Shown here piece by piece: positions 1 to 9,720 of a DNA stretch of 64,000 bases. Source of the DNA: Streptomyces sp. DG2A-72 (GTDB taxonomy: Bacteria > Actinomycetota > Actinomycetes > Streptomycetales > Streptomycetaceae). Location of the stretch: the NCBI RefSeq assembly GCF_030499575.1, contig NZ_JASTLC010000001.1:6038001-6102000 (forward strand), written 5' to 3'. Both the position numbers and the translations under genes were made by a program. Position 1 is the first letter of the stretch; each line of letters begins with the position of its first letter. Under the pieces are notes generated by a model that was not told the origin of the DNA, did not search any database, and was given only the letters and a program-made list of their open reading frames with translations.

Positions 1-510
1 CCGTTGGAAGTCCAGCGCCACATCATGTCCCCAGGGCCGGTCGTGGTGCCGGGGCTCGTCGCCGATCTGGAAGGCGATCAGGAGGTGGCCGCCCGGTGCC
101 AGGACGCGCCGGAACTCGTCGAAGAGGGAGGGGAGTTCGTTCACAGGGGTGTGGATGGAGGAGTACCAGGACACGGCGCCCGCGAGCGAACCGTCGGGTA
201 GGTCCAGCTCCAGCATCGAGCCCTGCTCGAACCGCAGCCCCGGATTCTCCCGCCGGGCGATCGTGAGCATCGACTCCGACAGGTCGAGCCCGAAGACGGA
301 CAGTCCGAGGGAGGCGAGGTGGGCCGTCACACGCCCCGGCCCGCAGCCCAGGTCGGCCACGCGACCGCCTGCCCCCACCAGTTCCGCGAACCCGGCGAAC
401 ACCGCCCGGTCCAGTGGCTTGGCCAGTTCGGCACGGAAGAGGTCGGCGTAGTCCTCGGCGATGGCGTCGTAGAAGGTGCGTGTGGCGGTGAGGAAATCGG
501 CTTCGGTCAT
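1..510 (-). CDS. Class I SAM-dependent methyltransferase (3' end beyond the window)
   Basis: The gene starts at ATG 510 on the minus strand and runs off the left edge, so about 170 residues are visible and the C-terminus is missing. The protein reads MTEADFLTATRTFYDAIAED and then has a glycine-rich SAM-binding motif I (VADLGCGPGR, about residues 50-59), an acidic motif after it (FGLDLSES) and a post-motif region typical of the methyltransferase 11/25 folds. The substrate cannot be told. It is separated from azlD by about 30 bp on the same strand, so it may lie downstream in the same transcript. The class is well supported by the visible motifs. Any narrower name would be a guess. Confidence 0.85.
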   Translation of the reverse strand, partial: MTEADFLTATRTFYDAIAEDYADLFRAELAKPLDRAVFAGFAELVGAGGRVADLGCGPGRVTAHLASLGLSVFGLDLSESMLTIARRENPGLRFEQGSMLELDLPDGSLAGAVSWYSSIHTPVNELPSLFDEFRRVLAPGGHLLIAFQIGDEPRHHDRPWGHDVALDFQR

Positions 511-541
511 GGCCGCGGACCCTACCGACCCCCACTGACAC

Positions 542-856
542 TCACCCCACACCCGCCGCCCGCAGCACCGCCGTCGTGGCCGCCGCCCCCAGCACGACCA
601 CCACGAACGGCGCCCGGCGCCACGCCAGTACGCCCGCCACCAGCACCCCACTCGGCCGCGCCCACCCCGCGAAGTCCCCGCTCTCGGTCAGCGCGCCGGT
701 CGCCAGCAGCGCGGTGAGCAGGACGATCGCGCCGGCCGACATCAACTCCTGGACCTTCGAGGGGAGTTCGATACGTCCGTAAAGAACCGGTCCCACCAGC
801 CGGAAGGCGTACGTCCCCACCGCCAGCGCCAGGATCATCGCGACCGTCGTGCTCAT
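542..856 (-). CDS. azlD: AzlD-type branched-chain amino acid transport subunit
   Basis: This 104-residue membrane protein has about four hydrophobic segments and the AzlD-family start (MSTTVAMILALAVGTYAFRL) with the basic RLVGPVLYGR loop. AzlD is the small partner of AzlC; the pair forms an exporter for branched-chain amino acids and analogues, as in Bacillus AzlCD and Corynebacterium BrnFE. Its ATG overlaps the TGA of azlC by four bases (ATGA), which points to translational coupling and equal synthesis. Transcription probably starts in front of azlC, beside the divergent XRE regulator. I infer the substrate from the family only. Confidence 0.9.
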   Translation of the reverse strand: MSTTVAMILALAVGTYAFRLVGPVLYGRIELPSKVQELMSAGAIVLLTALLATGALTESGDFAGWARPSGVLVAGVLAWRRAPFVVVVLGAAATTAVLRAAGVG

Positions 857-1539
857 GCCGCTGCCCGCCTCCGTCCGTATACGAAGAGCCCGGCGAGCGC
901 GAACAGCACCGGCACCCCGGCGGGGACGGCGGGGGTCACCGCCAGTGCCACGACCGCGCCGAGCACGGCGGCCCGTCGTACGCCCGCGTCCTTGCGCAGG
1001 GCGGGCAGTACCAGCGCCACCAGGACGGCGGGGAAGGCGGCGTCGAGGCCGTACGTCGCCGTGTCGCCGAGCGCGCTTCCGGCGAGCGCGCCCGCGAGGA
1101 CGCCGGTGTTCCAGGCGGCGAACAGGCCGAGGCCGTTCACCCAGAATGCCGTCCGGTGTCGTACCGGATCGGGCTGGGCGAGCGTGAAGGCGACCGTCTC
1201 GTCGGTGACGAGGTGGGCGCCGAGGAAGCGGGCGAACCGGCTCCGGCTGCCGAGGACGTCCGCCACGGCCAGGCTGAAGGCCGCCGTCCGGGTGTTCAGG
1301 AGCAGCCCGGTCGCCGCCGCGGCGAACGGCCCGCCCCCGGCGAGCAGTACGCCGACCGCGCTGAACTGCGCCGAGCCCGCGTACACGACCAGCGACATCA
1401 CCACCGGCACCCAGACGGGCAGCCCGCCGGCCACGGAGACCGCGCCGAAGGAGACGCCGACGACACCGCTCGCCAGCCAGACGAGGGCGCTGTCGCGCAC
1501 CAGAGGTGCCATCATCGGTGTTCGGAGTAGCGAACGCAT
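853..1539 (-). CDS. azlC: AzlC family amino acid exporter, large subunit
   Basis: The protein is about 228 residues, with some six membrane segments and the AzlC signature VVYAGSAQFSAVGVLLAGG in the first third, where the family has a conserved AGxxQF element. It is the large subunit of an AzlCD exporter for branched-chain amino acids. I place the start at ATG 1539. An in-frame GTG at 1557 would add six residues (MFILEN) but lies only five bases from the palindromic operator at 1562-1589. Neither start has a strong ribosome-binding site. The gene is divergent from an XRE-cupin regulator, the usual arrangement for AzlCD control, so repression by that neighbour is likely. Confidence 0.9.
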   Translation of the reverse strand: MRSLLRTPMMAPLVRDSALVWLASGVVGVSFGAVSVAGGLPVWVPVVMSLVVYAGSAQFSAVGVLLAGGGPFAAAATGLLLNTRTAAFSLAVADVLGSRSRFARFLGAHLVTDETVAFTLAQPDPVRHRTAFWVNGLGLFAAWNTGVLAGALAGSALGDTATYGLDAAFPAVLVALVLPALRKDAGVRRAAVLGAVVALAVTPAVPAGVPVLFALAGLFVYGRRRAAA

Positions 1540-1561
1540 GTTTTCCAGGATGAACACCTGG

Positions 1562-1589
1562 ACGTTCGTTCGTCAAGCCGAACGAACGT
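1562..1589. promoter_or_regulatory. Perfect 11-bp inverted repeat, probable operator between azlC and the XRE gene
   Basis: The sequence ACGTTCGTTCG, a six-base spacer TCAAGC, and CGAACGAACGT form a perfect inverted repeat. A further partial copy CGAACGA lies at 1600-1606, just ahead of the XRE start, and CGAACG at 1531-1536 lies at the azlC start. The location in the 80-bp divergent spacer suggests that the XRE-cupin protein binds here and controls both its own gene and azlCD. This is inference from position and symmetry. Confidence 0.7.
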
Positions 1590-1621
1590 GCCTGTAGAGC
1601 GAACGATGGGAAGTGAGCCGT

Positions 1622-2170
1622 ATGAGCGAGCCCCTTGCGTGGATCGCCGCCTCCCTGCGCCGCGAGCGCACCCGGGCCGGGCTGTCGCTGTCCGAGCTGG
1701 CCAAACGGGCGGGGATCGCGAAGTCCACGCTGTCCCAGCTGGAGACGGGCAGCGGAAACCCCAGCGTGGAGACGCTGTGGGCGCTGGGCGTCGCACTCGG
1801 GGTGCCGTTCAGCGCGCTGGTGGAGCCGCCGGCTTCGGCCGTTCAGGTGATCCGGGCGGGCGAGGGGCCCACGGTCGCCTCCGAACGGGCGGACTACGTG
1901 GCCACCCTGCTCTCCGCCAGCCCGCCCGGCGCCCGGCGGGACATCTACCACCTGCGCGCGGAACCGGGCCCGGCCCGGGATTCGGAGCCGCACATTCCGG
2001 GGAGCGTGGAGCACTTGATCGTCAGCACGGGCCGGGTGAAGGCGGGGCCCCGGGGTGAGGAGGTCGAGCTGGGGCCCGGCGACTACATGTCGTACCGCGG
2101 GGATGTGCCGCACTCGTACGAGGCGCTGGCAGTCGGGACGACGTTCGTGCTGGTCATGCAGCACGTGTGA
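1622..2170 (+). CDS. XRE-cupin transcriptional regulator
   Basis: The protein has 182 residues. Residues 8-62 form an HTH_3/XRE domain (SLSELAKRAGIAKSTLSQLE is the recognition helix region), and residues from about 110 to the end form a cupin-type beta barrel (PGDYMSYRGDVPHSYEA). This is the PuuR/SutR-like architecture, in which the cupin senses a small ligand. ATG 1622 is preferred over GTG 1613 because GGAAG lies eight bases upstream of it. The gene is divergent from azlCD with a perfect palindrome in the spacer, so it is probably the local regulator of amino-acid export. The ligand is not known; a branched-chain amino acid is plausible. A terminator hairpin follows at 2188-2220. Confidence 0.9.
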   Translation: MSEPLAWIAASLRRERTRAGLSLSELAKRAGIAKSTLSQLETGSGNPSVETLWALGVALGVPFSALVEPPASAVQVIRAGEGPTVASERADYVATLLSASPPGARRDIYHLRAEPGPARDSEPHIPGSVEHLIVSTGRVKAGPRGEEVELGPGDYMSYRGDVPHSYEALAVGTTFVLVMQHV

Positions 2171-2187
2171 GGTCCAGGGCAAAAGGC

Positions 2188-2220
2188 AGGAGCCCCGCTG
2201 CCTTGCGGCACGGGGCTCCT
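2188..2220. terminator. Bidirectional terminator hairpin between XRE regulator and csp
   Basis: AGGAGCCCCG at 2188-2197 pairs with CGGGGCTCCT at 2211-2220, and TGCC/GGCA continue the stem inside the loop, leaving a small apical loop. It lies 18 bases past the XRE stop and before the stop of the convergent cold-shock gene, so it can serve both. There is no long U-tract, which is normal in Streptomyces. Confidence 0.8.
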
Positions 2221-2272
2221 TGGGTACTGCTATCTGTTCCGGATCAAAGCACCAGGCTCCGAGGCCGAAGAC

Positions 2273-2476
2273 TCAGACGGGGGTGACGTTCTCCGCCTGC
2301 GGGCCCTTCGGGCCCTGAGTGACGTCGAAGGAGACCTGCTGGTTCTCCTCCAGCGAGCGGAAGCCGCTCGCATTGATCGCGGAGTAGTGAACGAAGACGT
2401 CGGGGCCGCCGCCTTCTTGGGCGATGAAACCAAAGCCCTTTTCGGCGTTGAACCACTTCACGGTTCCGGTAGCCAT
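2273..2476 (-). CDS. CspA-family cold-shock / RNA chaperone protein
   Basis: The 67-residue protein starts [18 protein letters not shown] and has both nucleic-acid-binding motifs of the cold-shock domain: RNP1-like KGFGFI and RNP2-like VFVHYS. These small OB-fold proteins bind single-stranded RNA and DNA in the cytoplasm and melt RNA structure. AAGGAGG sits at good spacing upstream of ATG 2476. About 150 bases of untranslated leader are implied if the proposed promoter at 2633-2660 is right. Streptomyces carry several paralogues, so I give no numbered symbol. Confidence 0.97.
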   Translation of the reverse strand: MATGTVKWFNAEKGFGFIAQEGGGPDVFVHYSAINASGFRSLEENQQVSFDVTQGPKGPQAENVTPV

Positions 2477-3631
<1,155 letters not shown>

Positions 3632-3691
3632 GTGCGTCCGGACCAATAGGCTGCCGGGGACTGCAGGCGTACACGGGGGAGAGGGGGCGCC

Positions 3692-5314
3692 ATGCAACCG
3701 CTCGACGTCGACGAACCCACCGCCGTGGGTCCCTACCGGCTGCTCGGCCGGCTCGGCTCCGGCGGCATGGGGCGGGTCTATCTGGGCCGAAGCTCCGGCG
3801 GCCGCACGGTCGCGGTGAAGATCGTGCACCCGCACTTCGCCCTCGACGAGGAGTTCCGCGCCCGCTTCCGGCGCGAGGTCGATGCCGCGCGCCGGGTGGG
3901 CGGCGCCTGGACCGTGCCGGTACTGGACGCCGACCCCGACGCGCGGGTGCCATGGGTGGCCACCGCGTATGCGGCGGGCCCCTCGCTGAGTGCGGCGATC
4001 GCGGACGGAGGTCCGCTGCCGCTGCATTCGGTACGGGCCTTGGGTGCGGGTCTGGCCGAGGCGCTGGCGGCCGTGCACGAACTGGGGCTGGTCCACCGGG
4101 ATGTGAAGCCGTCGAATGTGCTGCTCACCCTCGACGGACCGCTGCTGATCGACTTCGGCATCGCCCGGGCCACGGACGGCACGGCGTCCCTCACTTCCAC
4201 CGGCGTCTCGATCGGCTCGCCCGGCTATATGTCGCCCGAGCAGATCCTCGGCAAGGGCGTCACGGGTGCGGCGGACGTCTTCTCGCTGGGAGCCGTGCTG
4301 GCGTACGCGGCGACGGGTGAGCCGCCGTTTCCCGGTGACTCGTCGGCGGCACTGCTCTACAAGGTCGTACACGAAGAGCCCGAACTCGGCTCCCTGACCG
4401 GTGACTTGCGGGAGCTGGTGGCGGCCTGTCTCGGGAAGGACCCGGGGGCGCGGCCCTCGCCGGGTGAGGTGGCCCGGCGACTGGCTCCGGAGGGCGCGGC
4501 CCGGCTGGTCGCGGGCGGGTGGCTGCCGGGAGCGCTCGTGGAGCAGGTGAGCCGGGGTGCCGTACAGCTGCTGAACCTTGAGGCGGCGGGGGATGTGGCG
4601 TCGGGGCCGGTGGGGTTCAGTAATCCGTCGGTGGGGGAGTTCGGGCCGCCGCCGGTCATGCCGTCCGTCGCTCCGCCGGCTTCCGTGCCCGAGCCGCGTG
4701 ACGCCGAGCCGGCGGTGCCTCCGCAGCAGCCCGGCAAGCTCTCCGTCTCCGTGGCGGCGACCTCGGCGCCGGGTGACGGTGGGCGGGGTCGGAAGGTGAG
4801 CTGCACGGTGGCTCTTGCGGTCGCGGGGGCGCTGGCGGCGGTGACGGTGGGGTCGGTGTTCGTGTTCGACCTGTTGCCGGGTGACGACAACGGGTCGGAC
4901 GCGGCGGGCGGTTCACCGTCCAGTTCGGCGTCCGGCGAGGCGCCGGGTGACAGTGACCCGACCGCCGTACCCGCCGCCTACATCGGCACCTGGGAAGGCC
5001 AGGCCACCGGACTCGGCGGCAGCCTCCCCATGGGCACCTTCCGTGTCACCATCCACAAGGCGGACGTGGGCGAGGAGTTGGGGACTCTTCGGCAGACCGA
5101 TCCGGTAGGCCTCGTCTGTAATGACGTACTGACCCTGAAGAGTGTGTCCGCGAAGCAGATCGTGGCGACGTCGGTGGGGGCGAAGGGCAATCACGCGGGG
5201 TGCAGTCAGGCTGCCGCGACGGTGCGGATCACTCCGGTCGGGGACGATCTCACCTATCGGTCGGACAGCGCGGAGTCGGGGAATCCGACGGCCCGGATGT
5301 CGAAGATCAATTAG
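3692..5314 (+). CDS. Membrane-anchored Ser/Thr protein kinase (PASTA-less)
   Basis: The 540-residue protein has an N-terminal Hanks-type kinase domain (about 12-265), a Pro/Ser-rich linker, one membrane helix at about 371-393, and an outer domain of about 145 residues. The catalytic set is complete: glycine loop GSGGMG 22-27, Lys43, HRDVKPSN 135-142, DFG 154-156 and SPE in the activation segment. It phosphorylates Ser/Thr on cytoplasmic targets, probably in response to something bound by the outer beta-rich domain, which has two cysteines that could pair. That outer domain has no PASTA repeats and I do not recognise it. GGGGGAGAGGGGG precedes ATG 3692. The gene appears monocistronic, about 60 bases after mqnA, with TAGGCT at 3647-3652 as a possible -10. 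Confidence 0.95.
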   Translation: MQPLDVDEPTAVGPYRLLGRLGSGGMGRVYLGRSSGGRTVAVKIVHPHFALDEEFRARFRREVDAARRVGGAWTVPVLDADPDARVPWVATAYAAGPSLSAAIADGGPLPLHSVRALGAGLAEALAAVHELGLVHRDVKPSNVLLTLDGPLLIDFGIARATDGTASLTSTGVSIGSPGYMSPEQILGKGVTGAADVFSLGAVLAYAATGEPPFPGDSSAALLYKVVHEEPELGSLTGDLRELVAACLGKDPGARPSPGEVARRLAPEGAARLVAGGWLPGALVEQVSRGAVQLLNLEAAGDVASGPVGFSNPSVGEFGPPPVMPSVAPPASVPEPRDAEPAVPPQQPGKLSVSVAATSAPGDGGRGRKVSCTVALAVAGALAAVTVGSVFVFDLLPGDDNGSDAAGGSPSSSASGEAPGDSDPTAVPAAYIGTWEGQATGLGGSLPMGTFRVTIHKADVGEELGTLRQTDPVGLVCNDVLTLKSVSAKQIVATSVGAKGNHAGCSQAAATVRITPVGDDLTYRSDSAESGNPTARMSKIN

Positions 5315-5579
5315 CGGTTCCCGCTTCAGGGCATCTTTTGTCTACCTTTTAGTAACGCCCTGTTCGGCAAACTCCGGTGCACGTATCCGAAATTCTTCCC
5401 CACAGTTCCTCATGTCACACAACCATTCCTGTGGAGCGCTCATCTAAGACGGCGAATCACCCGCAAATCTCCGGAGGCTTGCCGAGAATGGTTAGTCCGA
5501 GCCTGCCCTTGGCCGGTTCCCTGAGCGGAAGTGGCGCTGCTCACAGGAACACGGTCCGCCGACCGGACAGGGACAGGGT

Positions 5580-8234
5580 GTGAACCAGACCACCCGTCTC
5601 GAACGGACGGAACAGGCGACCCCGGCAACGCCGTCGACCGGAGCCACGCACGGAACCCCGACGCGGCTCCGCCTCCGCCTCCGTCTGCCCCGCCGCCCCG
5701 CCGGCCCGGCAGGCCCCGCCGCGCTGCTGGCGGCGGCCCTCACCATCGCCGTCCTGTGCGCCGGCGACATCATCGCCCGCAGCTACCCCTTCGGCTTCCG
5801 CACCCGCAACGTCAACGACCTCGGCAACCAGTACGTACCCTTCCACGCCCACCTGTGGGACCTGCTGCACGGGCGGGCCGACGGCGGCCTCTTCGTCAAC
5901 TGGCAGTCCGGGTACGGCTCCAGCTTCCTGCCCGACCTCGGTACGTACGTCAGCAGCCCGTTCGCCCTGCTCGTGGGGGTGTTCCCGCGGGACGAGATCG
6001 ACCTCGCGGTGTATGTGATCACCCTGCTGAAGGTGGCCTCGGCGGGGGCCGCGATGGCCTGGCTGCTGCTCAGGATGCGCCCCGGCCGCTGGTGGGCCGC
6101 GGGGCTGCTGGGAGCGTCGTACGCCCTGTGCGGCTGGACGCTGGCGACGTCCATCTACAACACGATGTGGCTCGACGGCCTTCTCGCCCTGCCGCTGCTG
6201 TGCCTGGTCGGCGAGTGGGCGCTGAACGACCGGCGCCGGGCGCTCGGCGTGGTCATCGTGGCGCTCGCCTGGATCGCCAACTTCTACACGGCGTACATGG
6301 CCACGCTCGCCGCCGGTCTGGTGGTGCTGCTGCGGCTGTGGCTCGCGGACCTCGACCGGCGGCAGCGGCTCGCGGCGGCGGGCCGCGCCGTCCTGACCAT
6401 GGCGCTCGGCGTGGGACTGGCCGCGCCGCTCGTGGTCGTCGTCTACTTCGGCACCAAGCACGCCTACCCCGGTGTGGTCCGGACGTTCGTCCCCTCACCG
6501 ACGGAAGACATGGTGGCCCGGCTGCTGCCGACGACGTACAGCTTCGGTACGCCCGCCATCTACGTCGGCACCACAGCGCTGCTGCTCGCCCTCGCCCTGC
6601 CCTTCCACCGGAAGGTCCCGCGCCGGGTGCGCTACGGCTGGACGCTGCTCGCCGTCGCCGTCGCGCTGTCGTTCCAGTGGGGCCCGACCCACCTCCTCTG
6701 GCACGCCTTCTCCACCCCGAACGGCAGCTCGTACCGCCAGACCTTCGTGCTCTGCGGGATGCTGGTGATCGCCGCGTGGCACGCGCTGGCGTACGGCCCT
6801 CCCGGCCGCCGCGCGTTGGCCGCGGCGGGCGGACTGCTGGCGCTGATCATCGCCGTCGCGAGCCGCAGCGCGCTGACGGACCGCTCCTTCGTCCTGCCGC
6901 TCACCCTGCTCGCCGCCGCGGGCGCCCTGTGCGGGCTGGTGCTGCTCGCCCGCCACGACAGTGGGCGCAAGACGGTACTCGCCGGACTGGCCGTGACCCT
7001 GCTCATCGGCACGCAGGTCGGTGAGGCCACCGCCACCTCCGCCGTCGCCACCCGGCTGCGCTTCGGGCACCTCGACGACTACGCGCCCTGGGGACCGCGG
7101 CAGCAGCAACAGGCGGACGCGATCGCCGAGGCCGACGGCTGGCCCAAGTACCGGACCGACCCGGGCCGGGAGCAGACCGTCGGCAACGACCCGCTGATGG
7201 TGGGCGGTCAGGGCGCCCAGTACTACAGCAGCCTGACCTCCGACGTCCTCAGCCGCACGCTCATCGCCCTCGGAGACGGCTACACCTCGCGCGGCCGCAA
7301 CATCCAGAGCCTGGACAACGCCGTCACGGACGCGATCTTCTCCGTCGGCGCACGGGTGCACTCACCGCCGGACCCGCATCAGGGCTGGTTCCCGCAGGAC
7401 GGCACCAAGGTGACCGTGTCCCGGGAGGACGTGCCGCCCCTGGTGACGGTGCGGCCGACCGCCGGCGCGAACGTCTCCGCCTTCGGGCCGTCGCCGTACC
7501 GCAACCAGGAACTGCTGCTGGGCGCCCGGGTCTACACCGTGCCGCCCATCACGGTCCGCACCCCCGCCGGGAAGCCGCCGCCGCGCAGCTCCGACAGCCG
7601 ATCTGGCCTGCGGGTCAACGGTCCCGGCAGGTCGACGATCACCGCCACCTGCCAGGCCGGCAGCGAGGCGTACCTCTGGGCCCCGCACTTCTCGGGCACC
7701 GCGAGCATCACCGGGGCGCAGACCCCCGGGCGGTTCCGCTCCGACCCCGGCACCAAGATCGCTGCGATAGAGCCCCTTGGCACGGTCCCGGCGTCCGGAC
7801 GGCTCCGCATCGAACTGTCCCCGAACCGGCCGGGCGTCGTCCCCGAGGGCGCGGTCGGCTGCCTGGACACCGGGCGCCTGCGCGCCGCCGTCGACCAGCT
7901 GAAAGCCACCGGCGCCACGAAGGTGTCCGTCTCCGACGGCACGATCCGCGCCGAACTGCCGCCCGGCAGCAAGGGAACCGCGGTCGTCGCGGCCCCGCGC
8001 ATCGCCGGCTGGCGCTGTGCGGCGGGTGACGCCGACGCCGTACCCGCGAAGCAGTACTACGGCCTGATCGCCGTCCCCCTGGACGGCTCCTCGACCAGTC
8101 TCACCTGCACATTCCATACACCGGGCCTGCGCCTGGGCGGAGCCGTCGGCGCCGCCTCCCTGCTGACCCTCATCGCCCTCAGCGTCCTCGCCGCGGTCAG
8201 ACGACGGCGCGCACACCACCACCCGAGCGCATGA
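5580..8234 (+). CDS. YfhO-family multi-pass membrane protein (extracytoplasmic glycosyl transfer)
   Basis: This 884-residue protein has a short basic cytoplasmic start, about a dozen membrane helices over the first 480 residues, a large outer domain, and a final membrane helix before RRRRAHHHHPS. Residues such as DLGNQYVPFHAHLWDLLHG soon after the first helix match the GT-C-like YfhO family. YfhO works with a CsbB-type transferase and a GtrA/GtcA flippase to put sugars on wall polymers outside the membrane, and exactly those two partners follow. The start is GTG 5580; no better start is seen. The acceptor polymer in this organism is not known. The family is clear and the role is inferred from context. 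Confidence 0.88.
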   Translation: MNQTTRLERTEQATPATPSTGATHGTPTRLRLRLRLPRRPAGPAGPAALLAAALTIAVLCAGDIIARSYPFGFRTRNVNDLGNQYVPFHAHLWDLLHGRADGGLFVNWQSGYGSSFLPDLGTYVSSPFALLVGVFPRDEIDLAVYVITLLKVASAGAAMAWLLLRMRPGRWWAAGLLGASYALCGWTLATSIYNTMWLDGLLALPLLCLVGEWALNDRRRALGVVIVALAWIANFYTAYMATLAAGLVVLLRLWLADLDRRQRLAAAGRAVLTMALGVGLAAPLVVVVYFGTKHAYPGVVRTFVPSPTEDMVARLLPTTYSFGTPAIYVGTTALLLALALPFHRKVPRRVRYGWTLLAVAVALSFQWGPTHLLWHAFSTPNGSSYRQTFVLCGMLVIAAWHALAYGPPGRRALAAAGGLLALIIAVASRSALTDRSFVLPLTLLAAAGALCGLVLLARHDSGRKTVLAGLAVTLLIGTQVGEATATSAVATRLRFGHLDDYAPWGPRQQQQADAIAEADGWPKYRTDPGREQTVGNDPLMVGGQGAQYYSSLTSDVLSRTLIALGDGYTSRGRNIQSLDNAVTDAIFSVGARVHSPPDPHQGWFPQDGTKVTVSREDVPPLVTVRPTAGANVSAFGPSPYRNQELLLGARVYTVPPITVRTPAGKPPPRSSDSRSGLRVNGPGRSTITATCQAGSEAYLWAPHFSGTASITGAQTPGRFRSDPGTKIAAIEPLGTVPASGRLRIELSPNRPGVVPEGAVGCLDTGRLRAAVDQLKATGATKVSVSDGTIRAELPPGSKGTAVVAAPRIAGWRCAAGDADAVPAKQYYGLIAVPLDGSSTSLTCTFHTPGLRLGGAVGAASLLTLIALSVLAAVRRRRAHHHPSA

Positions 8235-8271
8235 CCACCGCTCGCCGAACCTCACGGGGAGTACCCGAACC

Positions 8272-9255
8272 ATGCTGATCTCGATCGTCGCACCCTGTTA
8301 CAACGAAGAAGACGTCATAGGCCGGTTCCACGACGCGGTCCAGAAGATCGCGGAGGAACTCCTGCCGCTCGGCCACGACATGGAGTTCGTCTACGTCGAC
8401 GACGGCAGCCGCGACAGGACTCTTGAGGAGTTGCAGCGGCTGGCCGAACTCGACGCGCGCGTACGCTATGTCTCCTTCAGCCGGAACTTCGGCAAGGAGG
8501 CAGCCCTGCTCGCCGGTCTGCGCCACGCCTCGGGAGACTCCGTGATCGTCATGGACGCGGACCTCCAGCACCCGCCGGAGCTGATCCACCGCATGGTGGA
8601 ACTGCACGCACAGGGCTACGACCAGGTCATCGCCAAGCGGACCAGGACCGGCGACCGCATCACCCGCACGGTCACCGCCCGCCTCTACTACCGCCTCATC
8701 AACCGGCTCGTCGACGTCGAACTCGTCGACGGCGTGGGCGACTTCCGTCTGCTCTCCCGGCGTGTGGTGGACGCGATCGTGGACCTCACCGAGTACAACC
8801 GCTTCTCCAAGGGCCTGTTCGCCTGGGTGGGCTTCCCCAGCACCACCTTCGAGTACGAGAACGCCACCCGCGCCCACGGCAGCAGCTCCTGGAACTTCCG
8901 CAGCCTGCTCAACTACGGCCTCGACGGCCTGCTCTCCTTCAACAACCGCCCGCTGCGCGCCGCCCTCTACCTCGGCATGGCACTGCTCCTGTGCACGGGC
9001 CTCTACACGGCGTGGATCGTGGGCGCCGCGCTCATCAACGGAGTCGAGACCCCGGGCTATGTCACGATTATCACGGCCGTCACCGCTGCGGCGGCCATGC
9101 AAATGATCATGCTGGGGATCATCGGCGAATACACCGGGCGGATCTACTACGAGGTCAAGGGGCGCCCGCACTTCCTGGTGAAAGCGACGAACGTGGACCG
9201 AGCCCAGGACCCGGCACGGTGCGGCGGTAACCCGACCAAGGATCTCATTCCCTGA
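8272..9255 (+). CDS. GT2 polyprenyl-phosphate glycosyltransferase (GtrB/CsbB type)
   Basis: The 327-residue protein has a GT-A domain (about 1-230) with ISIVAPCYNEED, the donor-binding VDDGSRDRT and the metal-binding DADLQHPPE motif, followed by two membrane helices near 232-252 and 262-290. This is the DPM1/GtrB/CsbB layout. It transfers a sugar from a nucleotide donor to undecaprenyl phosphate on the inner face of the membrane. Its TGA overlaps the ATG of the GtrA gene (TGATG) and it follows the YfhO gene by 37 bases, so the three form an operon. The sugar cannot be told from sequence. Confidence 0.93.
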   Translation: MLISIVAPCYNEEDVIGRFHDAVQKIAEELLPLGHDMEFVYVDDGSRDRTLEELQRLAELDARVRYVSFSRNFGKEAALLAGLRHASGDSVIVMDADLQHPPELIHRMVELHAQGYDQVIAKRTRTGDRITRTVTARLYYRLINRLVDVELVDGVGDFRLLSRRVVDAIVDLTEYNRFSKGLFAWVGFPSTTFEYENATRAHGSSSWNFRSLLNYGLDGLLSFNNRPLRAALYLGMALLLCTGLYTAWIVGAALINGVETPGYVTIITAVTAAAAMQMIMLGIIGEYTGRIYYEVKGRPHFLVKATNVDRAQDPARCGGNPTKDLIP

Positions 9256-9683
9256 TGAGCAATTCCCTGACGAGCACGCGAACCGGAACCGATTCGGAGC
9301 CGCGCCCGATATCGGGCCAGATCGTCGTCTTCGCCGTCGTCGGTGTCATCAACACCGGCACGTACTACGGCTTTTACCTGCTGCTCCTGCCGCACCTTCC
9401 GTACATGGTCGCGCATCTCATCGCCTCCGGCCTCAGCATGATCGGATCCTTCTTCCTCAATACCCGGTTCACTTACCGGACGAGGCCGACCTGGCGGAAA
9501 TTCCTGCTGTTCCCCCTGACGAACGCGACGAGCTTCGTCATCACGACGGCAGGGGTGTACGTCATCGTCGACATCCTGCATGCCGGAAGCCGCTTCGCTC
9601 CGCTGATCGCGTCGATGGTGGCGATCCCGGCGACGTTCGTGGTGTCCCGGACGATCATGCTGCCGAAGGGCAGGCAGAGCTGA
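9255..9683 (+). CDS. GtrA-family small membrane protein, likely lipid-linked sugar flippase
   Basis: The protein has 142 residues and four membrane helices, beginning near QIVVFAVVGVINTGTYYGFY and including the family motif SFFLNTRFTYR. GtrA/GtcA proteins are thought to flip polyprenyl-phosphate sugars outward so that a partner can transfer them. It overlaps the GT2 stop by one base. It completes the YfhO-GT2-GtrA cassette. Confidence 0.9.
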   Translation: MSNSLTSTRTGTDSEPRPISGQIVVFAVVGVINTGTYYGFYLLLLPHLPYMVAHLIASGLSMIGSFFLNTRFTYRTRPTWRKFLLFPLTNATSFVITTAGVYVIVDILHAGSRFAPLIASMVAIPATFVVSRTIMLPKGRQS

Positions 9684-9720
9684 GGGTCCGGTAGAAGTGC
9701 CGCTGCCATACTGACTCCTT

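Noticed and set aside
542..2182. A 546-residue minus-strand frame spanning azlD, azlC and the XRE gene
   Set aside because: Only its last 104 residues (azlD) look like a real protein. The rest is Arg/Gly/Pro-rich and antisense to or out of frame with recognised genes.
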